Source: Locusta migratoria (taxonomy: Eukaryota > Arthropoda > Insecta > Orthoptera > Acrididae). From it: a DNA stretch of 64,000 nucleotides. The translations under genes and the position numbers were made by a program. Under the pieces are notes generated by a model. That model did no database searches. It saw nothing but the letters and a program-made list of their open reading frames with translations, and was not told where the DNA came from. Location of the stretch: assembly GCA_026315105.1 (NCBI GenBank), contig CM048744.1, positions 977,374,721 to 977,438,720 on the forward strand. Direction: 5' to 3'. Of the stretch, positions 20,310 to 30,620 are shown in pieces (position 1 is the stretch's first letter; each line of letters opens with the position of its first letter).

Positions 20310-21145
20310 TGTTGGTTAAAAATTGTATGTTAGGTGAATTAGACAACAAGACTATTGAAGTTGAAACAAATGTCATGTTGAAAAATAGGCATGTTTGTTG
20401 AGACGTGGAAGGGCATAAACAATAGAAAACAACTGCAAAGCTTTCAGCCCATACGGCCTTTATCAGTTGGAGAAACACAGGCATGACTGCCATCTCAGAC
20501 CGCTGCGGCCTGTCTGTGCGACTCAGCACAGTTGAGGTGAAAGCAACCAGTGTTGGGAGTGAGGAAGTGGCAAGTAGAGGGAAGCAGGAGGGGTAGGAGA
20601 ATATGCCAGTGCTGTCTGACAGATAGAGCGGAAGGAAGTAAGGGAGGGGACTGGAATGAGTGTGGTGGGATGGGAGACGTACACAGGGAAGTGCAGGGGG
20701 GGGGGGGAGCAGGCATGACCAGCAACTATCTAAATGAATGGTCATGTCAAACTGTGGCCAGGAGACGCTGGACCATCCTCTTGCAGAGCATGCAGCCCTG
20801 CATAATGTGGCTCATTTCAATGATTGCTACACAGCCTGTGCCATATAGATCCTTCCCACTATCTCCTGCTTTTCTGAAATGCACAGGTGAGAACTCTCCC
20901 TACAATATATCTTTCGCTCCCACATTCCCTGAGGCGTAAATCGTTTCTGCCCCCACACCAACCACCCCCCCCCCCCTCTACATCCTTGCATACGTCTCCC
21001 ATCCCACCATATCGGCTGAAAGCTTTGCAGTTGTTTTGTATTATTTGTGCCTTTCCACAGCTCATCAAATGTCTTTGTGGTGAGTAGTAACCTATCCTTC
21101 ACAAAAATATTGTTGAATCCTTCCTGGAATTTCCATTGTTTGAAA
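20310..21145. mobile_element. head-to-head inverted PLE pair
   Basis: AACAACTGCAAAGCTTTCAG (20423-20442) mirrors CTGAAAGCTTTGCAGTTGTT (21017-21036). Around it both arms have the PLE 3' layout: CTGATAA/CTGAAAG hammerhead-like core, pyrimidine tract, then TGTGGTGAGTAGTAACCTATCC. The centre is GA-rich on the left and CT-rich on the right, with a G-tract (20696-20708) and a C-tract (20965-20978). No protein frame is left, so both copies are severely 5'-truncated. Confidence 0.6.
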
Positions 21146-21222
21146 TGTAGGAACACTACTTGGCAGGAAATTGATTTAATAATACAATTACAATCTAAAG
21201 TTTAACAGATCACAAACTTTGT

Positions 21223-21890
21223 ATAAAAAATAGAAATCTGATAACTTACCCAAAACACAGGCTCTCCAAGAGATACAAATAAAAACACACACATGCAAGC
21301 TTTCGCAACCGTTGGTCCCTTCTTCAGGAAAAGAGGAAGGAAGGAAGGAGGGGAGAAAGGGAAGTATACGGTTTTTAAGGAAGTGGAGAAGGAGTCATTC
21401 CAATCCCAGGAGTGGAAGGACTTACCTTAACGGGAAAAAAGGAAAGGTTAACAAGCGCGCACACACACACCCACACTCATACACTCGCAGACACAACAAG
21501 GTATACATTTGTAGCATTTTTAGACATTTGCTACGAATGTCTACCTTGTTGTGTTTGCAAGTGTGTGAGTGTGGCTGCGAGTGTATGAGTGTGGGTGTGT
21601 GTGCACTTGTTTACCTTTCCTTTTTTCCCCTTAAGGTAAGTCCTTCAACTCCTGAGATTGAATTGACTCCTTTTCCACTTCCTTAAAACCTGTATCCTTC
21701 CCTTTCTCCCCCCCCCCCCCCCTTCCTTCCTCTTTTCTTGAAGAAGCGACCAACAGTTACAAAAGCTTGTATTTGTGTTTGAGTGTGTTTTTATTTGTAT
21801 CTGTCGACGAGCCTGTGCTTTGGGTAAGTTATCCGATTTCTATTTTTTGTACATATTGATCCCACCAGAAAAGTTTCCTTCTATAATATT
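21223..21890. mobile_element. head-to-head inverted PLE pair with 17-bp target duplication
   Basis: The direct repeat CAGATCACAAACTTTGT lies at 21206-21222 and 21891-21907. Between them two PLE 3' ends face each other: left arm on -, right arm on +. They share the AGCTTTCGCAACCGTTGG / CAACAGTTACAAAAGCTT region, the GGTAAGTCCTTC word, and the terminal GACGAGCCTGTGCTTTGGGTAAGTTA. The arms have diverged by roughly a tenth, so the insertion is older than the palindrome at 23431. The tail ACCAGAAAAGTTTCCTTCTATAATATT is present only on the right. Confidence 0.8.
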
Positions 21891-22034
21891 CAGATCACAA
21901 ACTTTGTTACGGATACTGGATATCATCTGATGCCATTCGTGAGTAAAACTTTGAAACCTCTGCATTAAATGAATAATGTAATTTAGTTTGGCTGTAAACC
22001 AAAACATATTGTAATAATTTTCTTTTTTCTGTAG

Positions 22035-22317
22035 GTGCTGAAAAACTGTTCTCAATCATTGCTGAGAAGCTTTTCATCTCTAAAAATATCCTTGACCAAT
22101 GGCATTACCAAAATTAATAGCAGAAGTTTATCCTGGAGACCTTTCAGAACAAAATCATTACCTTGGATGATATTAGACAAATCTGCAGTTTCAATTTTTG
22201 AGAATAAACATGGATCACTTATTAATAATTTCCAATTTTTTCCAAATATTGCCATCTCAACTAAATTCGAGAGAAGTATATTGCAGAATCATTACTGCTG
22301 TTCTCTGCTTGTTCTTG
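22035..22317 (+). CDS. YME1L: YME1L exon A (N-terminal mitochondrial region), partial gene
   Basis: A pyrimidine-rich acceptor TTTTTTCTGTAG ends at 22034 and a donor TTG|GTAATT starts at 22318. The 283-nt exon reads open as 94 codons plus one base. It is rich in Ser, Lys and Asn with many basic residues and few acidic ones. A VSIFENKHGSL block resembles the QSFFENKYGNL block of the N-terminal region of vertebrate YME1L as I recall it. The last base (G) completes a Gly codon with exon B. YME1L is the mitochondrial inner-membrane i-AAA protease (AAA plus M41 zinc peptidase) acting on the intermembrane-space side. The first exon with the start codon was not found. Confidence 0.6.
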
Positions 22318-23040
22318 GTAATTAATTAGTTATTTGAAACTCACAAATCTTATACTGTGTAACCTGGAATAAAACATTAAATACATTTTCACTTATAGTA
22401 GCAAACAACAGAAGATGTTAAGCTTTGACCTAACATTTATCTTAAGGGACCAAATAGACTAAAATATGCATGTAAATTATATAAACATAATAATGTCAAA
22501 TATGTTAGTGTAGGGGAGGCACGTGAGCTGCCTGCAGGCACTGTTGACATATTTACTGCTGTGCGGCATGACGTGAGTGCAGTTTGCTATCTCTTTTTCT
22601 TGAACAATGCTGAAGACTGCCGATAATACATAATTGACAGATGACATGCAAGTTTGTAGTCACGTTAGAAATATTTTTTGCACTGTCATAATTACTACAA
22701 AACAACAATGCAGTAAATAATTATGATAAAATACTCAGTTTTGAGGAAGTATTGCATTAAAGACCAATTGTGTGTTGTACAAAGGTGCCATGAAATGTAT
22801 AAATAATTTCAGCTTACAACAATTACATCAGATAGAGGCACAACACAATGTCAAAGGAATAAATAAAGAAAAGATATTTTCAGTGTGTGATGTTGCAAGA
22901 TAATATGTGGTGTAAGTTGAAGGCAGTTACATTCAAATTCTGTCATTCTGGTCATTGGTGATCAGGGAGAGGGAGAGGTACTAATTCTGATAAATGAAAG
23001 AGAATGAACTATTGTTTCTGTTAACTTAATTTTCTGCTCA
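22318..23040 (+). other. intron sequence without recognisable feature
   Basis: AT-rich, no repeat or coding signal identified. It is the start of a 15.2 kb intron (22318-37483) that otherwise consists largely of transposable elements. Confidence 0.5.
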
Positions 23041-23080
23041 CAATCACAACACAGGCATAAAAAAGAAACAAAGAATAAAT

Positions 23081-23385
23081 ATTGTTGAAACGAGATAGAA
23101 TGGCTGGCTCAGTACTTACATGCAGTATCTCTGATGTCCACACTCCCGAAACACCACCTTCATGAACTAGGTCGTGAACTACCTTTATTCCCATCCTTTC
23201 TTCTTCCCTTCTCTCCCAACTGATGAAGGAACTGTGTTCCGAAAGCTAGTCCTTTTTGTCCCCTCTTTTCTGTTTCTTCATTTGTGTTACTATCGGCGGT
23301 ACAGCAAAAAGGTAAGTACTGGCCAGCCATTCTATCTCATTTCAACAATATTTATCATCTCTGAGGAGAATTTTCATCATTAATC
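23081..23385. mobile_element. small fold-back PLE with 15-bp target duplication
   Basis: AAACAAAGAATAAAT occurs at 23066-23080 and 23386-23400. The short left arm ATATTGTTGAAACGAGATAGAATGGCTGGC mirrors the right end CCAGCCATTCTATCTCATTTCAACAATAT. The right, + strand copy contains a clear hammerhead core at 23220-23252. Confidence 0.8.
23220..23252 (+). ncRNA. hammerhead-ribozyme-like motif in PLE
   Basis: CTGATGA (23220-23226), extra A, stem II GGAAC/GTTCC with UGU loop (23228-23240), GAAA (23241-23244), self-complementary AGCT (23244-23247), then A as the cleavage-site base. Stem I pairing is not obvious, so activity is uncertain. Confidence 0.55.
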
Positions 23386-23522
23386 AAACAAAGAATAAAT
23401 GCATTTTTTATTAAACATTCATTAAGTTAAAATATAAAAAATAGACGAAGATTACTCACCAGGCGAAGGAGCACAGGTGTGACAGCATCACAAATAAATA
23501 AATGAATACACACACACACACA

Positions 23523-23558
23523 ATCGCAAGCTTTCGCAACCCAGTTGCGTCTTCAGGC
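23523..23558 (-). ncRNA. hammerhead-like motif, left arm of palindrome
   Basis: The exact mirror of the motif at 23851-23886, on the opposite strand. Confidence 0.5.
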
Positions 23559-23850
23559 AGTAGGGAAGGAGAGGGAAAAGGAAATGATGAGGGTTTTAAG
23601 GAAGGGGGTAAGGAGCCATTCCAATCCCGGGAGAGGAAAGACTTACCTTGGGGGAAAAAAAGGAGGGTAAACAAATGCACACATGCCCACACATTCACAC
23701 AGACACAAGTACACCTAGGCAGACATGTGTGCATTTGTTTACCCTCCTTTTTTTCCCCCAAGGTAAGTCTTTCCTCTCCCGGGATTGGAATGGCTCCTTA
23801 CCCCCTTCCTTAAAACCCTCATCATTTCCTTTTCCCTCTCCTTCCCTACT

Positions 23851-23886
23851 GCCTGAAGACGCAACTGGGTTGCGAAAGCTTGCGAT
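23851..23886 (+). ncRNA. hammerhead-like motif, right arm of palindrome
   Basis: CTGAAGA (23853-23859), extra C, stem II GCAAC/GTTGC with UGG loop, GAAA (23874-23877), AGCT, then U. Flanking GC.../..GC gives about three base pairs for stem I. Confidence 0.55.
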
Positions 23887-24466
23887 TGTGTGTGTGTGTG
23901 TATTCATTTATTTATTTGTGATGCTGTCACACCTGTGCTCCTTCGCCTGGTGAGTAATCTTCGTCTATTTTTTATATTTTATTTTCCTGCTAGGAATTTT
24001 TCGTCTTAATATTCATTAAGTTAATATGTATAATGTTACTGAGAAGTGTCAACTGACCTAGTATTTATGAAAAAGAATGAAAGGTGTGTTTTCATCACTC
24101 TCTAATTCTGTTTAAAAGATTTTTTACTAGCATCTTGATGTTTGGAGTGAGATTACTTGTCATCAACTGCATTGCTCCAGTCAATTGAACGTCAGTAAGA
24201 TTACTCCTGATCTTCAATTTAGTTGATTATTAAACAACACTTTCACACCAATATTTAGTTTCAGACATACTATAGACTCAAGCATGTAGTCTAAATAGTT
24301 GCAGGAACTCTTATCATGGGACGGTCTCACAAAATATTCCAAAATTATTTTCCTCTCACTGATTTTGTCATATCATGAAGGCCAAGCAGGATTTGACACC
24401 TATAACATTATGCTAATAATGCAAAGTGAATTGGCTGGTCTAGGATAATTTTTCCTACCGTCCTGC

Positions 24467-24672
24467 CAATCTAGTGTGATTATGTTGGTAACATTAAAAA
24501 CGATGGTAGAAAATCTCTGCCAAGATGTTAACATTCTTAGAAATCCACATAGAATAACTTGATTAGTGTTTTGTACCGACCGTGAAGTAAATAAATAATG
24601 CTGTTCCTCATTTATGGTTGACAGGCTCTTGTAAAATGAAGATTTCATGACAAAACATTTGCGTTGTCATGT
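24467..24672 (+). repeat. dispersed repeat, copy 1
   Basis: Shares long blocks with 63075-63290: GTGATTATGTTGG.AACATTAA, a GTAGAAAATCT..GCCAAGATGTT-like word, CCACATAGAATRACT.GATTAGTGT, GAAGTAAATAAATAATGCTGTTCC, and TTTGCG.TGTCA. Not coding. The family is unknown. Confidence 0.65.
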
Positions 24673-25469
24673 GTCATGTGTCAGTTCAATTGCTGAACTG
24701 AGCTGGACTGGAAGAACAAACAATGGCTGAGAGGTATAAGAGAATTTAAAAGAGAAAAAGAAAAGTAATTGATAAAGAGTAGGTAGGGGAGGACACCATC
24801 ACTGAGCCTTGTGAGACTCAACAGCTTATCAGTGCTTTCTCAAAGTAAATGTTTACAGTTTCAGGGCTTGTGATTATTTCAGTTCGATTTCGTCGCTGAG
24901 ATAAGATTTAAAATTGTTATTAGCTGTACCTCAGGTGTTATATGATTGTAGCTTATGAACTAACAGTGAATGATTAATTAGATCAGGAGTCTTAACGAGA
25001 TCCATGGAATGTCTAAAAGTAAATTCTTTTTGTTTGAAGGCTTTAAGAATATGTCCTGCAAAACTGAAGATTAAATGATTCAGAGTCTCCTAAATTGGTG
25101 TCTATTCAGTAGTAGTATGGGAATGTTATCCTGGGAGAAAAGTGCTGACACAGCTGTGTCATATTACACAAATATGTCATTGTCATCATGCCCTATGCTG
25201 CTACTTCAATAATTGTTAACAAAAAAGATTTTTCTTTCTCTAGGCTAATGTGTTGTATGTATGTTGTATGTGTGTGTCTTTTGTATGTGCCTGTCGCAGC
25301 TCGTCGCCACGTCTTTGCGGTGAGTAGTAATCTGTCCTCACTATATTATTTTTCTTTCTCTTTATTTTAATGGTTCTAAAAGGCACTAATGTCATTTCAT
25401 CTATGAAAGTAATTGTTTAATCTTCTTCTCGAATAACAACAATGGAAGGTCTCGTAAGGAATGTTAATA
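24673..25469. other. intron sequence, mostly unassigned
   Basis: No gene is seen. At about 25274-25345 a PLE 3'-end-like word (TGTATGTGCCTGTCGCAGCTCGTCGCCACGTC, then GCGGTGAGTAGTAATCTGTCC) indicates a very short PLE remnant. Confidence 0.4.
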
Positions 25470-25563
25470 ATATGTAGAAAGGGAACAACTCACCATGAAG
25501 ACGAATGTTGAGCTGCTGACAGACACAAATAAAAGGTACACAATGTAGAATTGTTTGTTTGTT

Positions 25564-25601
<38 letters not shown>

Positions 25602-25670
25602 TTTTATGTGTGTCTGTCAGTGGCTCAACATTTGTCTTTACAGTGAGTTGTTCCCTATCTTCTTCTCGAA
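25470..25670. mobile_element. short fold-back PLE-end pair around (TG)n
   Basis: GGGAACAACTCACCATGAAGACGAATGTTGAGC (left, 25480-25512) mirrors GCTCAACATTTGTCTTTACAGTGAGTTGTTCCC (25622-25654). Both carry the terminal GTCTGTCAGC-type word of PLE ends. A (TG)n tract lies at 25567-25600 near the centre. Confidence 0.55.
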
Positions 25671-25829
25671 TAGTTATATACATTGTGTTAGTGGGAAAAC
25701 TTATTTGTATGAAAAACAATAAAGGTAATCTTCAGTTGTTTTTGAATGCAAGTCTGCTCAGTACAGAGACAGCATTGTGGTGAGACACATTGTGTGCCTG
25801 AACAGGTGCTTCAACGGAAGTAATTATGT

Positions 25830-26330
25830 GCAAAGAAGGCATTCTGGTGAACTCTCATAGCATTTCGATGTGCTTCTTCTAATTGCACTGTAACAACATG
25901 GTCTGTGAGTGTGGTGTTCTCGGCATGTAGTGCATCAATCTGTAAGCATTGGTGTGCGAAGTCAGACAAGGACAGGGCTAGACTCACCATAAGGTTTTAG
26001 CAATCGATAGGTACTGCCAGTATAGTATCACGTCTGTTATGGGAGGAGCTGTTTGTTGCACTGGAGGAACCTGTGATTCATGTGCCAGAATTATGGTGCA
26101 GTCAGGTGGCACTTGATACGTCCGCAGATAAGCCAAAGTGCAGCAGGAAGCCAGTACCTAGAACTGATTTGTCCACCCCTGCCATATGGCAGGTCCATGG
26201 AAAGGTGAATTCCAGAGAGAAGTATACCTGAAGGTCTGTAAGACCATGGACATCCAGTACTGTATCAATTGCAGCATGCAAAGAAAGTTCAGTCAGCATA
26301 ATGTGAGTTGGAGCAGCCATGGAAGGAAGG
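25830..26330 (-). pseudogene. possible gypsy protease-region scrap
   Basis: On - a short frame (26320-26102) contains SVLGTGFLLHFGLSADV, resembling the conserved LGxDFLxxxxLxxD segment near the end of gypsy aspartic proteases. A comparable GVDFLSHYNLLPD occurs in the gypsy at 39010-39477. Flanks are too degraded to confirm. At about 26388-26430 a GGGCGCTCAACATTGAGTTCATCAGCG word resembles an abundant insect SINE-like repeat. Confidence 0.35.
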
Positions 26331-26539
26331 ACACTGATGAAAGGTAGAAGTGGCAGATTGTGGACCTGATTAATATGACGATGGTGATTGGTGGTTTAGG
26401 GCGCTCAACATTGAGTTCATCAGCGACCGTGCTCAAACTTCAACAGATGGAAGCAAAATGTTGCATGGTGTAGGTACTTTTAAAATTAGACTTGCACTTA
26501 TAGGTGTAACGATGTCTTAAAACAACTTACAGGACTACA

Positions 26540-29057
26540 ACTGACGATCAAATATTGACAAATATATGTGGCCCGGTGACTACTTAAAAATAAAGGGTGA
26601 CCAAGCCACTCTGACACACATTAAAATTGCACACCCAATATTTTGGGAAGAAGTCCAGACGTTGTACAAAATCTTAAGACACAATCCACAGATGCCTCAT
26701 CGACACCTAAAATAGATTTCAAGTCCTCTGAGAGACTGAAATTTGCCCTCATACCAGCATATAAAATGCATTCTGTTAAAATGTCTGGTATCGACAGTTA
26801 TTTCCTACATTTGTCACTGCAGCAGTTTTTCATGGTGTAAAAGAAAACCATGTATCAGTGGGCAATGTCCAATTCGAAGACGAGTGAGGACGACTTCATC
26901 AGCTCGTTGAGCGTGGAAGGAAGTACACCATGAACACACAGAGGATTTTAGTGTGCATAATTTATTGTCCGCCACATCCAGCCACTGATCCTCCGACAAT
27001 ATCATGTTTTTTGTGTCACAAAGGAGGTGATGGCTTTCAGCAGGACAGAACAGTGTACGGTATGGGGGCGAGAACAAGCCTCTTTAGCTGCCGCATCGGC
27101 CAGTTTGTTTCCCTGGATCCCTATGTGCCCAGGATCCCAACAGAAGTGGTGTTGTTGCAGTGCAAGTAGAGCGTCCTGTATGTCCTGCACCATCTGACCT
27201 GCCTGATACATTTAGTCGACAGCAATGAGGGCGCTGTGGGAGTCTGAACAGATCAGGAACTACACAACTTGATACTTTTTGATCTGTTCTAGTGTCCTCA
27301 GGATAGCAAACAGTTCTGCATAATAAATGGGAAACTGGTTTGGGGCCCTATCCCAATGACATAGTCAGGGAACACAACGGAGCAGCCTAGATTATCACCT
27401 GCTTGGATCCATTTGTATAGATGATAATAAAATCTGCATGGTGGTTTAAAATCTCAACTAATCTACATTTATAAAAACTGTTGGAGGTACAAGGCTTCCT
27501 AAAAGCAGTCATATCTGAAATCAATGTAGGCATATGACGGAGCCAGGGAGATCCCCTACTCCACCCCTGGTGTTGAACCTTAATGCCCTGCACCTGCAGC
27601 AACTCAAGGCTGTCCTGTGCTCGAATCCCAAACAGTCTTGTAGCCTGTGGGCAGCTATCAGACAAACGTTGGATTGGCTGCTGTGCAACACTGAAAGAAA
27701 ATAACATGTACGGAACTCACAGAGTCCTGTACACCTGGCATGCCACGAGCAGAAGACGGTGAATAGAAAGTGGGGGCTCACCAGCCTCTGCACACAGGCT
27801 TAGTACTGGACTTGTGGATACACACCAGTCGCCAGCCTGATACCTTCATGGTGTTCTGCATCCAGTTTTTTCAGGTACAAAGGCCTGGCTGATCCGTAGA
27901 CCTGGCAGCTGTATTCCAGTCTGGGTCGCACAAAAGCTTTATAGAACAGGAGCAGACGTGCCCTGTTGGCACCCAAGACCAATGACTAAGACATTTCAAG
28001 ATATTTAGAGCCTTGAGGCATCGCAGTTTGACGTCTTTAAGGTGCGGCAAACACGCTAGCCTCTCGTTAAAAATGAGGCCAAGATATTTCATCTTGACCT
28101 GAAAGGTGAGAACAGTGTCCTCTAGTTTTAAAACAGGTGTATTGAAAAGGGAACGGGCAATTAAAATCTACACTGATAGTTTTCTCCAAGGAAAACTTAA
28201 AACCAGTGGTGGTACACCATTACGCCAACCGCCTGATCGTGAAATGCAATTGGCGAGCTGCCGTTGCAATGGAGGAGGATACACAGGAGATGGAGAAGTT
28301 GTCCACGAACAAAGAACACTGTACAGGTAGTCATACAGTGGATGTAATGTTGTTGATGCCTATGGCAAATGCCGTTATGCTTAAAACACTCCCTTGCAGG
28401 ACACCATTCTCTTGTTTAAAACGGTCAGACAAGGCACTCCCAACCTTGTATCTAAAATACCTTTCAGAGAGGAAAGAGTGGATAAAAGTGGGCAAACATC
28501 CATGAAAACCCCATTTGTAAAGCTGTTGTACAATAAGGCGTCACCAGGTAGTATCATACTCCTTTCCAAGGTCAAAGAAAACACTGATCAGGTGTTGCTT
28601 CCGTAAGAAAGCTTGTTGGATCGCACTTTCAAGCAGGGTGAAGTTTCCAGTGTAGAGCGGTACCTCCTGAACCCGTATTGAGATTGGCTAAGTAAGGATC
28701 TCCTTTCAAAGACTCATAAGTGCCGGTTGACCATATGCTCCAACGTCTTGCCAGTGCAGCTCGTTAGGCTAATACTCCAATAACTTCCTGGATCAGTGCA
28801 ATCTTTATCTGGTTTTAAAATTGGAATTAAAATGGATTCTTTGCAAGAACTTGGAAAGATTCCCGTAATCCATGTTTCGTTAAAAATCTGTAGGAGGACC
28901 TCCTTCGACTGGGATTCCAACTGTTTCAGTAGTCTGTATGGTATCTTGTCATAGCCAGATGCAGAATCACAAGCTGCCGACAATGCGGATTCCAGGTCCC
29001 ACATTGAGAAATGTTGGTTGTATTCCTCAACATTGGAGGAACGGAGGTCAAAGCCAA
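26540..29057 (-). pseudogene. RNase H-bearing LINE (I/R1-like group), 5'-truncated and broken
   Basis: Pieces read 5' to 3' on -. At 29057-28714 is the start of RT (SALSAACDSASGYDKIPYRLL, IPILKPDKDCTDPGSY, SLTSCTGKTLEHMV). Between 28700 and 28100 are degraded RT blocks. At 28092-27800 is the thumb/post-RT region (KYLGLIFNERL, YKAFVRPRLEYS). At about 27430-27230 is degraded RNase H, and at 27211-27002 its C-terminal core (WDPGHIGIQGNKLADAAAKEA). At 27077-26814 is the conserved tail (EEVVLTRLRIGH-like). Multiple frameshifts make it inactive. An RNase H domain after RT points to the I/R1-type LINEs rather than RTE. Confidence 0.7.
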
Positions 29058-29161
29058 CTCTTTTGCCACGAAGACCTAAGCTGTAGGGAAGGGAACGTTT
29101 GCCATCCATTCCATATCAAACGTTCCCTTCCCTACAGCTTAGGTCTTCGTGGCAAAAGAGT
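29057..29161. repeat. 44-bp exact inverted repeat at the LINE/PLE junction
   Basis: 29057-29100 and 29118-29161 are exact reverse complements separated by 17 bp. The left arm adjoins the - strand LINE, and the right arm continues into the + strand PLE. Confidence 0.9.
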
Positions 29162-29957
29162 CTGCTCCAGTCCCGAATCCCTGAACCAGTACACCAATAA
29201 CCTAATAACAGCCTTCACATCCCGCAGCTATCCTCCTGATCTGGTTCAGAAGCAAATTACCAGAGCCACCTCCTCATTCCTCCAAATCCAGAACCTTCCA
29301 CCGAAGAATCCCAGAAGTGCCCCTTTTGTCACCGGATACTTTCCGGGACTGGAGCGGACTCTGAATGTGGCTCTCCAGCAGGGATACGACTTCCTTAAAT
29401 CCTGCCCTGAAATGAGATCCATCCTTAATGACATCCTCCCCACTCCTCCGAGAGTGTCTTTCCGCCGCCCACCTAACCTTCGTAACCTCCTAGTCCATCC
29501 CTATGAAACCCCCAAACCACCTTCCCTACCCTCTGGCTCCTACCCATGCAACCGCTCCCGTTGTAAAACCTGCCCTATGCACCCTTCCACCACCACTTAC
29601 TCCAGTCCAGTAACCCGGAAGGTGTACACGATCAAGGGCAGAGCCACTTGCGATAGCACCCACGTGATTTACCAACTAACATGCCTGCACTGTGAAGCGT
29701 TCTATGTGGGAATGACCAGCAACAAACTGTCCATTCGCATGAACGGTCACAGGCAGACAGTGTTTGTTGGTAATGAGGATCACCCTGTGGCTAAACATGC
29801 CTTGGTGCACGGCCAGCACATCTTGGCGCAGTGTTACACCGTCCGGGTTATCTGGATACTTCCCACCGACACCAACCTTTCAGAACTCCGGAGATGGGAA
29901 CTTGCCCTTCAGCTTATTCTTTCCTCCCGTTGCCCACCTGGTCTCAATCTCCGCTAA
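29118..29957 (+). CDS. PLE C-terminal region with intact GIY-YIG endonuclease (family 1), 5'-truncated
   Basis: An open frame runs without stop through the PLE segment to the stop after 29957. It contains the linker region (SYPPDLVQKQI, TGYFPGLERTL, VSFRRPPNLRNLLV). A Cys-rich block CNRSRCKTCPMH follows. The GIY-YIG nuclease core comes next: VIYQLTC..C..FYVGMT.NKLSIRMNGHR, with Tyr at both GIY-YIG positions and the catalytic Arg in RMNGHR. PLEs use this endonuclease for target nicking before reverse transcription. The RT domain is absent because the copy is truncated at about 29118, so there is no genuine start codon. The frame is otherwise undamaged, indicating a fairly recent copy. A broken relative lies at 59870-60545 (-). 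Confidence 0.75.
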   Translation, partial: KRSLPYSLGLRGKRVCSSPESLNQYTNNLITAFTSRSYPPDLVQKQITRATSSFLQIQNLPPKNPRSAPFVTGYFPGLERTLNVALQQGYDFLKSCPEMRSILNDILPTPPRVSFRRPPNLRNLLVHPYETPKPPSLPSGSYPCNRSRCKTCPMHPSTTTYSSPVTRKVYTIKGRATCDSTHVIYQLTCLHCEAFYVGMTSNKLSIRMNGHRQTVFVGNEDHPVAKHALVHGQHILAQCYTVRVIWILPTDTNLSELRRWELALQLILSSRCPPGLNLR

Positions 29958-30335
29958 CTCAAATTCCCGCCCACTATCTTTAGCATCTTTGCCTGGGTTC
30001 TGTGGACAGAGCCTCTGCCTCAATTGGTATCTCTGTCCAACTTCTTTGCTTTTCACAAATGTCTGTCTAGGTGTGCTTGCGTTTCGATATGTCTGAGTGT
30101 GTGTGTATTTGTTTACCTTCCTTTTTTCCCCCTAAGGTAAGTCCTTCCACTCCTGGGATTGGAATGACTCCTTTTCCACTTCCTTAAAACCCATATCCTT
30201 CCCTTTTCCTCCCCTTTTTTCCTCTTTTTCCTGAAGAAGCTGCCAGTGGTGGCGAAAGCTTGTATGTGTGTTTGTGTGTTATTTTATTTGTTTCTCTCGA
30301 CGAGCCGGTCCTTTTGGTAAGTCATCTCTTTTCTT
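29958..30335 (+). mobile_element. 3' end of the family-1 PLE with hammerhead-like core
   Basis: This matches the arms of the fold-backs at 21223 and 59292: GTAAGTCCTTCCACTCC, TGGAATGACTCC, pyrimidine tract, then CTGAAGA (30231-30237), extra A, stem GCTGCC/GGTGGC with AGU loop, GAAA (30254-30257), AGCT, then GACGAGCCGGTCC...GGTAAGTC. It ties the non-coding fold-backs to a coding PLE. Confidence 0.75.
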
Positions 30336-30499
30336 ATTTTAACTTGCACATTGTCATTTCAAAGCAATGGCGCACTGAAGAATTAACAAAAACACGTTGT
30401 TCTTCGTACGGTAAATGATAATCTAGTGTCTACAAATGCCATATTAGCATCAGTTAACAACTGCTATTAATAGTATGAGATTAAAGAACGCAACTTCTA

Positions 30500-30620
30500 A
30501 GTGTCGGTCATAGCGTAGTGGGCAATGCGTTGGACTGTGATGCTAAAGGTTGGTGGTTCAAAACCCGCCACTGCCTAAAGAATATTTTTTCTAAAACGGT
30601 TTCAGACACTCTTATTAATT
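30500..30620 (+). repeat. tRNA-derived SINE-like head
   Basis: An A-box-like TAGCGTAGTGGGC at 30511 and a B-box-like GGTTCAAAACC at 30555-30565 are spaced about 45 bases apart, as in tRNA-derived SINEs. The cloverleaf is imperfect and no tail was delimited. Confidence 0.5.

Larger units (their letters stand above)
23431..24010. mobile_element. PLE palindrome with visibly identical 256-bp arms and 14-bp target duplication
   Basis: Arms 23430-23685 and 23724-23979 are reverse complements with no mismatch or indel I could find, around a 38-bp spacer. ATTCATTAAGTTAA repeats at 23417-23430 and 24011-24024. The right copy alone has a 31-bp tail TTTTCCTGCTAGGAATTTTT.... Each arm holds a hammerhead-like core and a TGTGTGTG tract. 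No protein-coding part of the PLE is included. The identity implies a very recent event. Confidence 0.88.

Noticed and set aside
20550..20939. 129-codon frame between fold-back arms
   Set aside because: Purine-rich low-complexity spacer, no domain, spans the inverted junction of two PLE copies.
23456..23953. Matching 101-codon open frames on both strands
   Set aside because: They are mirror images caused by the palindrome and consist of low-complexity microsatellite translation.
23417..24024. CRISPR-like or prokaryotic repeat structure
   Set aside because: Two inverted arms with a target duplication, not regularly spaced direct repeats. All coding content is eukaryotic.
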